A stretch of 50,815 nt of DNA. Source: Fidelibacterota bacterium SCGC AAA003-L08 (GTDB lineage Bacteria > Fidelibacterota > Marinisomatia > SCGC-AAA003-L08 > D37C17). A program made the translations under genes and the position numbers. Each line of letters opens with the position of its first letter. Position 1 is the first letter of the stretch. Of the stretch, positions 18,952 to 27,370 are shown one piece after another. The stretch lies in contig ASPJ01000005.1 of the NCBI GenBank assembly GCA_000405805.1, positions 1 through 50,815 on the forward strand, in the 5' to 3' direction. The notes under the pieces are model-generated. The model ran no database searches. It was not told the origin of the DNA and was given only the letters and a program-made list of their open reading frames with translations.

Positions 18952-19534
18952 TCAAATAAATTCCTTTCTCTTTCAATAATTGACGAAGTTTTTCTCTACC
19001 TCGATTTATTCGAGATTTAACAGTTCCAATTGGAACTTCAAGGATTGTACTTATATCTTCATAAGAAAGTTCCTGAATATCTCTAAAGATAATAACAATC
19101 ATGAAATCTTCTGGTAGTTGGCATATCCCTTTTTGGATAATTCGACTTTTTTCTTCATTGGACATCTCATCATCTATTGGATCTGTTGGGTCAGGAATTT
19201 GCATTCCACCCCAATCTTCACCTTTAGTCTTCTCAATATCACTGAAACTCCTAGTCTTTCGCCTTTTAATTTTTCTTAATTCAGTAAAAGCTAGATTTTT
19301 CCCTATCGTATACATCCAAGTTGAGAATTTATAAGGTCCTTTATATGAATCTTTATGAGTAAATACCTTTAGGAATGTTTCTTGTGCCAAATCTTCTGCT
19401 GAAGCTACATCTCTAATTATTCCATACAGGAAATTATAAAGTCTATCTTTATAATTATTAACTAATTGTACATAGGCTCCTTCATTCCCATCTTGAAAAA
19501 GTTTAATTAACTGTTCATCAGACAATTGATCCAT
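18941..19534 (-). CDS. ECF (RpoE-like) RNA polymerase sigma factor
   Basis: Sigma-70 family ECF factor of 197 residues. Region 2 (about residues 20-90) shows YNFLYGIIRDVASAEDLAQE and the FSTWMYTIGKNLAFTELRK core-binding/-10 segment. Region 4 (about 130-185) shows LPEDFMIVIIFRDIQELSYE, then the helix-turn-helix VPIGTVKSRINRGREKLRQL. Region 3 is absent, as in the ECF group. The start codon directly abuts the holA stop, and the anti-sigma gene follows with an 11-base overlap. The regulon cannot be read here. Confidence 0.95.
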   Translation of the reverse strand: MDQLSDEQLIKLFQDGNEGAYVQLVNNYKDRLYNFLYGIIRDVASAEDLAQETFLKVFTHKDSYKGPYKFSTWMYTIGKNLAFTELRKIKRRKTRSFSDIEKTKGEDWGGMQIPDPTDPIDDEMSNEEKSRIIQKGICQLPEDFMIVIIFRDIQELSYEDISTILEVPIGTVKSRINRGREKLRQLLKEKGIYLNES

Positions 19535-20491
19535 CTAATTAATTCCCGAACATATTTTTGTTATAATTATATTTAATATCGTAGAATCCTTTATTGATGA
19601 TGATTTAAAGATTATATCATAATTCCTAAGTACTAAAATAGCATTTTCAACTTCTGCCACTGAATATTTTTTATTATAATAATTAAGGTTATTTGTTATT
19701 ATTTTATTCAATCCAGTATATTTAAATGTATTAGAATTATTATCCTTATATAACAATTGAAAAAATAAATTTGACAAACCAGTAATCACTTGTACTAATG
19801 ATATCCCATTATCCAACAAGCTATTACCTATGACTAATGAAGTTGATATATCTTTTTTTCCAATTGCATCTTGCAATTGCCATAAAGAATATATTTTTTC
19901 AGATTTTTTATGATATCCAGGGCTATCTAATCCAAATAAATATAAATTCTCTATTTCATTAACTACATGAGATATAGAATCTCCATATTTATCAACTAAA
20001 TCATTAATAATCTCAGAATTGATATCATATTTTTTCGTTTTAATATAATAAGTAGCCCATTCTCTAATTTTATTATCAAAAGGGACCCTAACATCTATGC
20101 ATGTACTTACCTTCCCTAATTCTTTTTGGAGTGAATTCTTAAAATCATAAGTCTCTGATATTAAAATCACGCAATAATTGTTATTAGGAGATTTGATATA
20201 ATCAAACAATTCTTTTTTTCCATTTTTAGACAACTTCTTAATTCTACGAACAATAATAAGTCTTTTTTCAGCAAACAATGAATATGAAGATAATTCGGAT
20301 AATAATAAAGATTCTCTATCATCATCTAGATTTATATATATAATTGATTGATCTTTACTTAAAAATTTTGCAGATATATGATTAATAAAGAATCGTTGAA
20401 GAAAAGCTTCATTACCAAATAATGAATAGATTGGATCTATCTCATTAGAATTAATTCTGTTAATGATATGTTTAAAATTAATTGTTGCCAT
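19535..20491 (-). CDS. holA: DNA polymerase III delta subunit
   Basis: Clamp-loader subunit that opens the beta sliding clamp. The 318-residue protein starts with the typical IDPIYSLFGNEAFLQRFFIN, has KRLIIVRRIKKLSKNGKKEL near residue 90, and the central WQLQDAIGKKD and LSNLFFQLLYK segments of HolA. Sequence conservation in this family is low, but order and length agree. It overlaps uppP by 14 bases. Confidence 0.88.
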   Translation of the reverse strand: MATINFKHIINRINSNEIDPIYSLFGNEAFLQRFFINHISAKFLSKDQSIIYINLDDDRESLLLSELSSYSLFAEKRLIIVRRIKKLSKNGKKELFDYIKSPNNNYCVILISETYDFKNSLQKELGKVSTCIDVRVPFDNKIREWATYYIKTKKYDINSEIINDLVDKYGDSISHVVNEIENLYLFGLDSPGYHKKSEKIYSLWQLQDAIGKKDISTSLVIGNSLLDNGISLVQVITGLSNLFFQLLYKDNNSNTFKYTGLNKIITNNLNYYNKKYSVAEVENAILVLRNYDIIFKSSSIKDSTILNIIITKICSGIN

Positions 20492-21260
20492 AATAATCCC
20501 AAATCAACATAATCAAGCCTACTGACCAAGCATAAAATGAGAATTTCCAGAAATGTAATTTATTAATAAGTTTAATTAACCAGCTAATGGAAAAATAACC
20601 TATAATGGCTGCTGTCCCAAATCCAGTAATTAAATCCATCACATTAATTGATTCTAATGAATTAATGTGTACCATTTCTAAAAAAGTTGCACCTAGAATA
20701 GCTGGGATCGCCATGAAAAAAGATAGTTTAGATGCTTCATTTCTATTAATTCCTAACAATAATGCAGCTGTAATAGTCATTCCTGAACGTGAAATTCCAG
20801 GCAATATAGCAATTGCCTGGGAAAATCCTATAACCATAATGTCTAGATAGTTCAATTTTATCTCTTTCTCTTTAGTGAACTTTGATAAAAAGACTACTAA
20901 TCCTGTTATTAGTAAAAAATATGAAACCCATTCTATATTATTAAGAGCTTTAATCCGATTATTAAATATTATCCCTACAAAAGCAACTGGTAATGTCGCT
21001 ATAATAATAAAAAGCAAATAAGTAATCGATTTTTTCTCTTTTAATAATATCCCTTTTAGTAGACCCTTAATATCATCTAAGTAATAATATATAATTGCAA
21101 CTAGCGTACCTAAATGAACGAATATATTAAATAAAAAACCATATTGAGTTTCTATATTCAATAAATCTTTTAGAATGACGAGGTGACCAGAACTGCTAAT
21201 AGGTAAGAATTCAGTAATACCTTGTACCGCACCTAATAAAACTGAACTAAAAAAACCCAT
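20478..21260 (-). CDS. uppP: Undecaprenyl-diphosphatase UppP (BacA)
   Basis: Membrane phosphatase that recycles undecaprenyl diphosphate to the monophosphate carrier for peptidoglycan and surface glycans. The 260-residue protein has the two active-site motifs GAVQGITEFLPISSSGHLVI at the N-terminus and LPGISRSGMTITAALLLG near residue 150, followed by EASKLSFFMAIPAILGA, and about eight membrane helices. Its start and the YfiH-like gene's last base coincide, so the genes are coupled. Confidence 0.96.
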   Translation of the reverse strand: MGFFSSVLLGAVQGITEFLPISSSGHLVILKDLLNIETQYGFLFNIFVHLGTLVAIIYYYLDDIKGLLKGILLKEKKSITYLLFIIIATLPVAFVGIIFNNRIKALNNIEWVSYFLLITGLVVFLSKFTKEKEIKLNYLDIMVIGFSQAIAILPGISRSGMTITAALLLGINRNEASKLSFFMAIPAILGATFLEMVHINSLESINVMDLITGFGTAAIIGYFSISWLIKLINKLHFWKFSFYAWSVGLIMLIWDYYGNN

Positions 21261-21946
21261 TAATAATGACCTAACAATGATATCATTTTTCCTGACTCAC
21301 CTTTATCTCGTCTATAACTGCTTAATTTATTATTCATAAAGGTACATTCATGATCAACATGAATATTCTCCAAGGGTATATCTAATTTAAGTAAATCAAC
21401 CCTAATTTGTTCCTGGAGAGATAGATATATTTTATTATTATATTGATATATACAATCATCATCAAAATAATCAATCAATTCTTCACCTACTTCGTAACAG
21501 CATTTTTGAATAGATGCACCTAACAAAACAAATATATTAGATGGTTGTGATTGTCTGTCAATCATAAGGTTAATAGCATTGTTAATAATCTTGTTTTTAG
21601 TTCCACGCCATCCTGAATGTACTAAAGCTTTTATATTATTCAATTGATCAAATATAAAAATGGGAACACAATCAGCTGTCTGTAACGATAAAATTAAATT
21701 ATTATTATCAGTAATAATGCCATCTGTATTTTGATAAGAACCATTTTTATTTATCCATCTCACTGTATTAGAATGAACTTGTTCTGGTACAACTAAATTA
21801 CCTGAACTGATCGAAAGTTTCTCAGTTATTAATTTTCTATATTCAGTTAGTGATGAAAATTTAAAAGAGGAATCAAATAATATTTGTGAGGCAATAACAC
21901 TATTATTAAAGAAATTTGAATAATTAATAGATTCAATGTTATTCAC
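21260..21946 (-). CDS. YfiH/LACC1-family purine nucleoside phosphorylase (polyphenol oxidase family)
   Basis: Cytosolic 228-residue protein of the DUF152 family; members act on purine nucleosides as phosphorylase/deaminase. Metal and substrate residues appear in PEQVHSNTVRWI, LQTADCVPIFIFD, VHSGWRGTKNKII and GASIQKCCYEVG, with the closing YRRDKGESGKMI. Translation is coupled to uppP. The 189 bases upstream (21947-22135) hold the terminator of the preceding gene and no promoter I could make out with confidence. Confidence 0.9.
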   Translation of the reverse strand: MNNIESINYSNFFNNSVIASQILFDSSFKFSSLTEYRKLITEKLSISSGNLVVPEQVHSNTVRWINKNGSYQNTDGIITDNNNLILSLQTADCVPIFIFDQLNNIKALVHSGWRGTKNKIINNAINLMIDRQSQPSNIFVLLGASIQKCCYEVGEELIDYFDDDCIYQYNNKIYLSLQEQIRVDLLKLDIPLENIHVDHECTFMNNKLSSYRRDKGESGKMISLLGHY

Positions 21947-22091
21947 TATGAGTTTATTTTATTAATCATTGCAAAAGATAATATTACAATACAGATCATA
22001 TAACGACTTGTTTTCATATCATAATATACACAATAGATTTACCTCTAAAAATCGGAAATAACTGGTATTTTATTGATAAGAGTAAGCTTTT

Positions 22092-22112
22092 AAAAAGGAT
22101 ACCTTAGTATCC
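22092..22112 (-). terminator. Rho-independent terminator
   Basis: On the - strand a perfect GGATAC/GTATCC stem with loop TAAG (22097-22112) is followed by TTTTT (22092-22096). It lies about 23 bases beyond the stop codon of the Lys/Glu-rich gene at 22136 and would insulate yfiH-uppP-holA from transcription coming out of the accessory region. The stem has only six pairs, so efficiency is uncertain. Confidence 0.75.
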
Positions 22113-22135
22113 CTTAATAAGAGCATAATGTAATT

Positions 22136-22615
22136 TTAATTGTTGTTTTTAATCTGATCAGATTTATACTTGCAATCTTTTTTAAGAGTTTCCAATTCCA
22201 TTCTTAATTCTGATTTCAATTGTTTGATTAATTCTGAATTACTATTACGCAATGTAGAATTATTGCCTGACTTCTTGAGTCCTTCAATTCTATTTCTGTA
22301 TCTATTTTTTATTTCCAACTTATTAGATTTACAAAATTTTTTGAGCAACTGAATCTGTTCTTTCTTTTCAGAATCTTTTTTGCCCTTTATTTTCCCGGGT
22401 CTTTTCTTTTTGCTATTAATTTGATTTAGTTTTTTTAATTTTTTAGTTTTTTTTCTTTCAATTTCACCTGATTCTTTTTTGGTTTTAGATTCTTCTTTTA
22501 TTTGTTTTTCTTCTAATTTACTTTTTTCTTTATCAGAAATAGTTTTTACTTCAGTAGATAGTAAAAAAGAACTGAAACTCATAATTAATATTATCGAAAT
22601 TATTTTATTTAACAT
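22136..22615 (-). CDS. Lys/Glu-rich secreted protein, unknown function
   Basis: A 159-residue protein with a clear signal peptide (MLNKIISIILIMSFSSFLLS) and a mature part made almost wholly of Lys, Glu, Ser and Asn, likely helical or disordered. No known domain is seen. The ATG at 22615 is preceded 5 bases upstream by AAAGGAG, one of the best ribosome sites in the window; a start nine codons earlier would include that site in the coding region. A good promoter (22684-22712) and a terminator (22092-22112) make it a single-gene unit. Confidence 0.75.
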   Translation of the reverse strand: MLNKIISIILIMSFSSFLLSTEVKTISDKEKSKLEEKQIKEESKTKKESGEIERKKTKKLKKLNQINSKKKRPGKIKGKKDSEKKEQIQLLKKFCKSNKLEIKNRYRNRIEGLKKSGNNSTLRNSNSELIKQLKSELRMELETLKKDCKYKSDQIKNNN

Positions 22616-22683
22616 ATTTTCTCCTTTATTGATTGTACCCATATACTATTAGATTATTTTAATTCAAGAAAGTTCCCAATATA

Positions 22684-22712
22684 ATTTTATAAAAAAGTTT
22701 AAAGGTTGTCAA
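22684..22712 (-). promoter_or_regulatory. Sigma-70-type promoter, copy 1
   Basis: On the - strand TTGACA (22707-22712), a 17-base spacer and TAAAAT (22684-22689). The upstream TATAAT and the ACC after TTGACA match the two other copies in the array, while the rest of the spacer differs, which suggests the hexamers are what is kept. It lies about 70 bases before the start of the Lys/Glu-rich gene. Confidence 0.75.
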
Positions 22713-22714
22713 AT

Positions 22715-22825
22715 TATAACTTTCATATATCATTGTAAAACTAACAGATTTGTTTATCATAAAAAAGAATTAATTGCATCTGGAGAGTATAAGGATTTTT
22801 ATATTAAGTATGTTAGGAAAGGTCA
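22715..22825 (+). repeat. Opposite-strand peptide block, class 1, decayed chimeric copy
   Basis: Read on the + strand this encodes a YHCKTNRFVYHKKELIASGE-type peptide like the blocks at 25492, 29076, 31166 and 32374, but its stop codon is changed (TAG to CAG), so the frame runs into the cargo gene. Upstream it is joined at a TTATAA to the class 2 block (the KGCQII codons plus promoter copy 1). No glmS-tail copy precedes it. It looks like a recombination product at the old end of the array. Confidence 0.65.
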
Positions 22826-24223
22826 GTTATCTAGAATAATATTAATCATCTCAACAATATCAAGTATATTAGTTATTTCATCATCATTTACATCTGAACA
22901 CTCATCACAACTATCTGAAAGAATACAATTTACAGTTGATACAATATCAAGAATATCTAGAATGTTGTCATTGTTAAGATCACCATTGGTTTCGGAACAT
23001 TCAATACATTCAGAGGTGTCTTGTTCTCCTACATAATCTTCAATACATTCTGGGTATGGTGGACAGAGTTGATTCTCATAAATATTGAAATTATCAGGAT
23101 TACTCCAATTCATATTAATATTACAAATACTTGAGGGTATTTCACCTGTTAGTTGATTATGAACAAAATTTAACCAAATTAAATTTGTTAGGTTTCCAAT
23201 TTCAGATGGAATTCCTCCTGAAAGTTGGTTGTACTCTAAATGTATAAAAGTTAAATTGGTCAAATTTCCAATACAAGATGGTATTTCACCTGAAAGTTGA
23301 TTCCCTCCCAATTCTAATTCAGTCAAATTCGTTAGATTACAAATCTCAGATGGAATTTCACTTGAAAGTTGGTTTCCACCTAAATCTAAAACAGTCGTCT
23401 CCTCAATATTATAACACTGTCCCCACAACTCAACATATCCATCATCACAAAGTAGTTCTTCACAATTTGAGGTGTCTTGGTATCCTATCTGATCTTCATC
23501 ATAATAACCACTCTCATTTGTATCCTCAAATGGTTCACCTACATCCCAGATACCATTGTTGTTTACATCTGTGAATGGTTCTTGGTTGATTAGACAATCT
23601 GGGTAGGGTGGACAAAGATTATTATTATCAACATCAAAATATCGTAATGGTATTTCATGAATCAAATCTGTCCCACCTGACCAATCAATTGTTAAATCAC
23701 AAATATTTCCAGGTATTTCACCAGATAAATTATTATCATTTAAATGTAAAATAGTTAAATTGACTAGATTACTAATTTCTGATGGAATTTGTCCAGTTAG
23801 TTGATTCATCTGTAATTCTAGATACCATAAATTTGTAAGGTTCCCTATCTCAGGGGGAATATCTCCTGTAAGTTGATTGGAATAGAGATTTAAATAAGTT
23901 AGATTTATCAGATTTCCAATCTCAGGTGGAATCTCTCCTGTGAGTTGGTTATCCATCAAACCCAAAATAGTTAAATTCGTCAGGTTTCCAATCTCTACTG
24001 GTATCTCTCCTGTGAGTTCATTAGAAAGGAGATTTAAATAAGTTAGATTTATTAGGTCTCCTATTTCAGGTGGAATTTCTCCCGTTAATCCACTATTAGA
24101 TAATTCTAATTGAGTAGTTTCCTCAATATTATAACACCAACCCCATAATTCAACTTCAACACCTTCTTCACAATCCTGTCCCCATATAAGAGATAAAAAT
24201 AATATTTTAAATAGATTTTTCAT
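22823..24223 (-). CDS. Secreted LRR protein with C-terminal dockerin-like domain
   Basis: A 466-residue exported protein. The signal peptide (MKNLFKILFLSLIWG) is followed by a short Cys-containing head (ELWGWCYNIEETT), then plant-type 24-residue leucine-rich repeats of the form LTGEIPPEIGNLINLTYLNL in two blocks (about residues 30-170 and 270-380), separated by a calcium-binding-like DVNNNGIWDVGEPFEDTNE linker. The last 60 residues have the paired GDLNNDNILDILDI and SDVNDDEITNILDI dockerin type I pattern. Likely a surface adhesion or binding protein. The stop TGA lies in the array's boundary box; the next gene upstream ends 19 bases before this start. Confidence 0.88.
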   Translation of the reverse strand: MKNLFKILFLSLIWGQDCEEGVEVELWGWCYNIEETTQLELSNSGLTGEIPPEIGDLINLTYLNLLSNELTGEIPVEIGNLTNLTILGLMDNQLTGEIPPEIGNLINLTYLNLYSNQLTGDIPPEIGNLTNLWYLELQMNQLTGQIPSEISNLVNLTILHLNDNNLSGEIPGNICDLTIDWSGGTDLIHEIPLRYFDVDNNNLCPPYPDCLINQEPFTDVNNNGIWDVGEPFEDTNESGYYDEDQIGYQDTSNCEELLCDDGYVELWGQCYNIEETTVLDLGGNQLSSEIPSEICNLTNLTELELGGNQLSGEIPSCIGNLTNLTFIHLEYNQLSGGIPSEIGNLTNLIWLNFVHNQLTGEIPSSICNINMNWSNPDNFNIYENQLCPPYPECIEDYVGEQDTSECIECSETNGDLNNDNILDILDIVSTVNCILSDSCDECSDVNDDEITNILDIVEMINIILDN

Positions 24224-24242
24224 TTAGGTTTGTTAGGAGGGG

Positions 24243-25094
24243 TTAGTTATTCATTTTAATGGTAAACTTACCCATATAATGGATATACCCATTATATTCA
24301 TATTGTTTAAAAAATTTATCTCTTTTTCCTTCTTGAAATCGGTAACGTCTTTGTATTTCAAGTACTTTTTTAGAATCATATGAATACCAATTTAATTCTG
24401 GTCTTTCCTCCATCCCATCCTTGTATTTTATTTCTTCAAAAATATTTCCATTTGAGTAATATAAAACCCATTTCCCATACTTATTTCCATTCATATAATT
24501 CCCTTTCACAAATTCATTCCCATTCGGATGATATAAAATATATTCACCATTTTCTTTCCCCTTCTTATAGTTTATATTTCTGAATAATTGTTGATTGGAA
24601 TGATATGAAATATGTTTACCATCTAATTTTCCATCATAGAAAGTTGATTCATCCATGACTTGACCATTTTCATAGTAAATAATAAATTTACTATCAAATT
24701 TCCCATCTTTAAAAGTCCCTGTTTGTCTGATTTCTCCATTGTCATAATAAAATTCCCATAATCCATTACGACCATGCATAGGAATTCCTGTGTCTCCTGG
24801 ATTAGATCCATCTCCGTTTTTGTAATTTCCTTCTCCTTTTATCTGACCATTTTCATAGTAACTAACATATTTACCATTTTGTTTTCCATCTTTGTAGTTT
24901 CTTTCATATTCTATCTGTCCATTATCGTAATATTCTTTTTTTCTAACTAATTCTTGATTATCACCAACCCTTTTGTAATACTCAATAACTTTTAATTTAC
25001 CATCATCATGTCTTTCTTTGACTTCTTCAATAAGATTATCACCACAAGAAAATACAAAAAGAAATAAGAATAATATTTTAAATAGACTTTTCAT
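24243..25094 (-). CDS. Lipoprotein with MORN-variant repeats
   Basis: A 283-residue lipoprotein: signal peptide MKSLFKILFLFLFVFSC with the lipobox Cys at residue 17. The rest is made of about ten 20-25 residue repeats of the type YYENGQIKGEGNYKNG and LDGKHISYHSNQQLFRN, the MORN-repeat variant found in many marine bacterial lipoproteins. The role is unknown. The stop TAA falls within the boundary box (GGTTAGTTAT on the + strand). Start-region DNA is nearly identical to the neighbouring cargo genes. Confidence 0.85.
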   Translation of the reverse strand: MKSLFKILFLFLFVFSCGDNLIEEVKERHDDGKLKVIEYYKRVGDNQELVRKKEYYDNGQIEYERNYKDGKQNGKYVSYYENGQIKGEGNYKNGDGSNPGDTGIPMHGRNGLWEFYYDNGEIRQTGTFKDGKFDSKFIIYYENGQVMDESTFYDGKLDGKHISYHSNQQLFRNINYKKGKENGEYILYHPNGNEFVKGNYMNGNKYGKWVLYYSNGNIFEEIKYKDGMEERPELNWYSYDSKKVLEIQRRYRFQEGKRDKFFKQYEYNGYIHYMGKFTIKMNN

Positions 25095-25113
25095 TTAGGT
25101 TTGTTAGAAGGGG

Positions 25114-25452
25114 TTAGTTATTAATTTTTGTTCCAGAAAAATCACCATCTGTTCCATTCTTACTTATCCAGTTACCTATCATATAATTATTACTAACTAA
25201 ATATCCCTCCATAATCATATATCCACTATTAAAGGATATTCTAACTGATTTATTATCTATCATTTCCCAAGTTTCAATATCTGGATTACCATCTTGATTA
25301 TAATAGAAGGTTCCATCTGATTCAAATGTTACTCTGTAAGATTCTCCTTCATCAAGATTAAAATCCCAGGTAGTATTATTGATTTTATTCATTCTTCCAC
25401 ACGAAGAAAACACCAAAAGAGACAGAATTAATATTTTAAATAGATTTTTCAT
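25114..25452 (-). CDS. Small lipoprotein, lipocalin-like beta protein
   Basis: A 112-residue lipoprotein with signal peptide MKNLFKILILSLLVFSSC and lipobox Cys at 18. The mature part is beta-rich, with NTTWDFNLDEGESYRVTFES, then SDGTFYYNQDG and IGNWISKNGTDGDFSGTKI, a pattern seen in lipocalin-like and META-like outer-membrane lipoproteins. Function unknown. The start is 20 bases after a glmS-tail copy (25473-25493). Its stop lies in the boundary box. Confidence 0.75.
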   Translation of the reverse strand: MKNLFKILILSLLVFSSCGRMNKINNTTWDFNLDEGESYRVTFESDGTFYYNQDGNPDIETWEMIDNKSVRISFNSGYMIMEGYLVSNNYMIGNWISKNGTDGDFSGTKINN

Positions 25453-25472
25453 CGATTTGTAGTTGTTTCTGT

Positions 25473-25493
25473 CTACTCTACAGTTACGGACTT
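25473..25493 (-). repeat. glmS-tail copy (K-S-V-T-V-E-stop)
   Basis: On the - strand AAG TCC GTA ACT GTA GAG TAG, in the orientation of glmS and preceded by a Phe codon where glmS has Ala. The following cargo gene starts 20 bases after the stop. The opposite strand starts the class 1 peptide with TTG at 25492. Confidence 0.8.
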
Positions 25494-25638
25494 GAAAGAT
25501 GTAGTAGATAGATATTCCATACCTTATTTAACCTTTGTTTATCATTGTAAAACTAATAGGTTCATCTATCATAAAAAAGAATTAATTGAATCTGGAGAGT
25601 ATAAGGATTTTGATATTAAGTATGTTAGGAAAGGTTAG
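25492..25638 (+). CDS. Short opposite-strand ORF, class 1 (48 residues)
   Basis: Possible coding region starting with a TTG at the inner edge of the glmS-tail copy and ending with TAG inside the cargo boundary box, where the cargo stop TAA overlaps it. Peptide features: a PYLTFVYHCKTNRFIYHKKE core and a C-terminal YVRKG. Four further copies in the array differ mostly by silent changes. It looks like the 109-residue HTH protein at 27844 with its middle missing. No function is known. Confidence 0.45.
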   Translation: MKDVVDRYSIPYLTFVYHCKTNRFIYHKKELIESGEYKDFDIKYVRKG

Positions 25639-26724
25639 TTATTTTACTAATGTAATAACCTGAGAACTACTATAATCACCTGACTTCATCTTTACAATAT
25701 ATGATCCACTTGAATAGTTACTTCCATTCCAGTATACTATATGATTCCCTATATTATAATTATCATCTACAAGTGTTCTAATTAAACGACCTTTTAAATC
25801 ATATATATTTATACTTACTAAGTTATAAGAGGGTACAGAAAATGGTATTGATATAGTCGGGTTGAATGGGTTTGGGTAAGATTTATTTAAACTATATTCA
25901 GTTGGATATGAAATTTCTAAGTTTGAAAGTTCTGAACATTCTGAGGTGTCTTGGTATCCTATTTCTTCATCAGATAAACAGTCTGGGAAAGGTAAACAGA
26001 ATTTATTATTAAATAATAAAAATTCTCTTGGACCAACATCTGTATATTCACAAATAGATTCTGGTATTAGTCCAATTAGAGAATTATTACTTACATCAAA
26101 TTCTCTAATACTATTATTACCAAACATATCAAATGATAATTCCCCAGTTAATAAATTATCATTCAAGAACATTGCTTCACATCCTTCTCCTCCTAATCCA
26201 GATGGAATTGAACCAGTTAAAAGATTATCACTAAGGAATAACCAATCTAAAGAAAGTTGTGTTAATTCAGTTATTATATTCCCCGTCAATTGATTAGATG
26301 ACAAATCTAAATTTTCAAGACTTTCCAATTCAATAATAGAGGTAGGTATTGACCCTGTAAATTCATTTCCCCCTAACCATAAGTCATCTATTTCAGTTAG
26401 GGTTCCAATTTCTTCTGGTAAATCACCTCCCAATATATAATCCATTGGAGAAAAAATAGGATTACAATATAAGTCCTGTAATCTTCCACTGGAATTCCAT
26501 TGTTGAAGATAACATAATTCTAATGGTGGTAAACCATTAGGAGGTGGGTTAGAGGTTAATTGTGAATTATTTATCATAAGTTGTAATACATTTAAATCAC
26601 CCTCATGAAAACAGTTTCCCTCACTTTCAACTGTTTCAGGTATATTTGAGAACCAAACATATCCTTCATCACAATCCTGTCCCCATATAAGAGATAAAAA
26701 TAATATTTTAAATAGATTTTTCAT
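25639..26724 (-). CDS. Secreted LRR protein with type IX (Por) C-terminal sorting domain
   Basis: A 361-residue exported protein. Signal peptide MKNLFKILFLSLIWGQ, then a divergent N-terminal region, LRRs such as LENLDLSSNQLTGNIITELT and LDWLFLSDNLLTGSIPSGLG (about residues 90-250), and an 80-residue tail with NKSYPNPFNPTISIPF, NIYDLKGRLIRTL and GSYIVKMKSGDYSSSQVITL. The tail is a type A T9SS sorting domain that directs the protein to the surface and is then cleaved. Its DNA around the start is identical for about 50 bases to that of the LRR gene at 22823. Confidence 0.9.
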   Translation of the reverse strand: MKNLFKILFLSLIWGQDCDEGYVWFSNIPETVESEGNCFHEGDLNVLQLMINNSQLTSNPPPNGLPPLELCYLQQWNSSGRLQDLYCNPIFSPMDYILGGDLPEEIGTLTEIDDLWLGGNEFTGSIPTSIIELESLENLDLSSNQLTGNIITELTQLSLDWLFLSDNLLTGSIPSGLGGEGCEAMFLNDNLLTGELSFDMFGNNSIREFDVSNNSLIGLIPESICEYTDVGPREFLLFNNKFCLPFPDCLSDEEIGYQDTSECSELSNLEISYPTEYSLNKSYPNPFNPTISIPFSVPSYNLVSINIYDLKGRLIRTLVDDNYNIGNHIVYWNGSNYSSGSYIVKMKSGDYSSSQVITLVK

Positions 26725-26736
26725 AAGTAAGAGGGG

Positions 26737-27090
26737 TTAATTGGTTATTAATTCTTGAAAATATAATATTTCATAATGAGATAAATCCAATATCGACATG
26801 GGACCTCCTTCACTACCATGATGATATAGAAAATTTTCTTGATAATTAATTTTTAAAGTATTCTGTGAATCGTGTAATTCCAATCCAACAGGTTCATAAC
26901 AACCTTCATCAGAACCAATAAAACCAAGTGTATTATATGAAGTATTGTATTCACCAGTTTCATCTATTGTATCTACAATATGACAAAGTCCATCTAATCC
27001 AGTAGAACATTCAACTTCATTATCATTTTCAAATAAAAATGATTTTATTATTTGGTTATTTGTAGTCTGATACATAAATAGAAAATCCAT
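26737..27090 (-). CDS. Probable C-terminal part of a frameshifted lipoprotein gene
   Basis: A 117-residue frame beginning MDFLFMYQTT without any signal peptide. It overlaps the upstream lipoprotein fragment (27056-27358) by 35 bases in another frame. Joining the two within the overlap would give one lipoprotein of about 200 residues with DEGCYEPVGLELHDSQNTLK and a C-terminal HYEILYFQELITN. All other cargo genes have their own signal peptide, so I favour one broken gene over two. The stop is in the boundary box, as for intact cargo. No domain is recognised. Confidence 0.55.
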   Translation of the reverse strand: MDFLFMYQTTNNQIIKSFLFENDNEVECSTGLDGLCHIVDTIDETGEYNTSYNTLGFIGSDEGCYEPVGLELHDSQNTLKINYQENFLYHHGSEGGPMSILDLSHYEILYFQELITN

Positions 27091-27358
27091 TATATATGTA
27101 ATTTAAATTAACATAACAACCCGTTCCATCATCAAAATAATTATCATAATTAATAATGGTATAATCATAAACATTAGTTGAATTTAAAGTATAGTCTTTA
27201 TTATAACAAATAAAGTGTTTATTTGAAGAATCAGTTTCTTGTAATAAAATGAATGATAAATTTAATACTTGATCATCTACATCATCTTCTGTAATATAAT
27301 CTTCATCACAAGAAAACACAAAAATAGATAAGAATAATATTTTAAATAGATTTTTCAT
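27056..27358 (-). CDS. N-terminal part of a lipoprotein, probably frameshifted
   Basis: A 100-residue frame with signal peptide MKNLFKILFLSIFVFSC and lipobox Cys at 17, then an acidic DEDYITEDDVDDQ head and a beta-like NSTNVYDYTIINYDNYFDD region. It ends early in YVSDYK, while the +/-1 frame continues as the 26737-27090 fragment. The overlap contains no homopolymer longer than four, so a simple run-length sequencing error is less likely than at murG. Confidence 0.6.
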   Translation of the reverse strand: MKNLFKILFLSIFVFSCDEDYITEDDVDDQVLNLSFILLQETDSSNKHFICYNKDYTLNSTNVYDYTIINYDNYFDDGTGCYVNLNYIYNGFSIYVSDYK

Positions 27359-27370
27359 AAGTAAGAGGGG

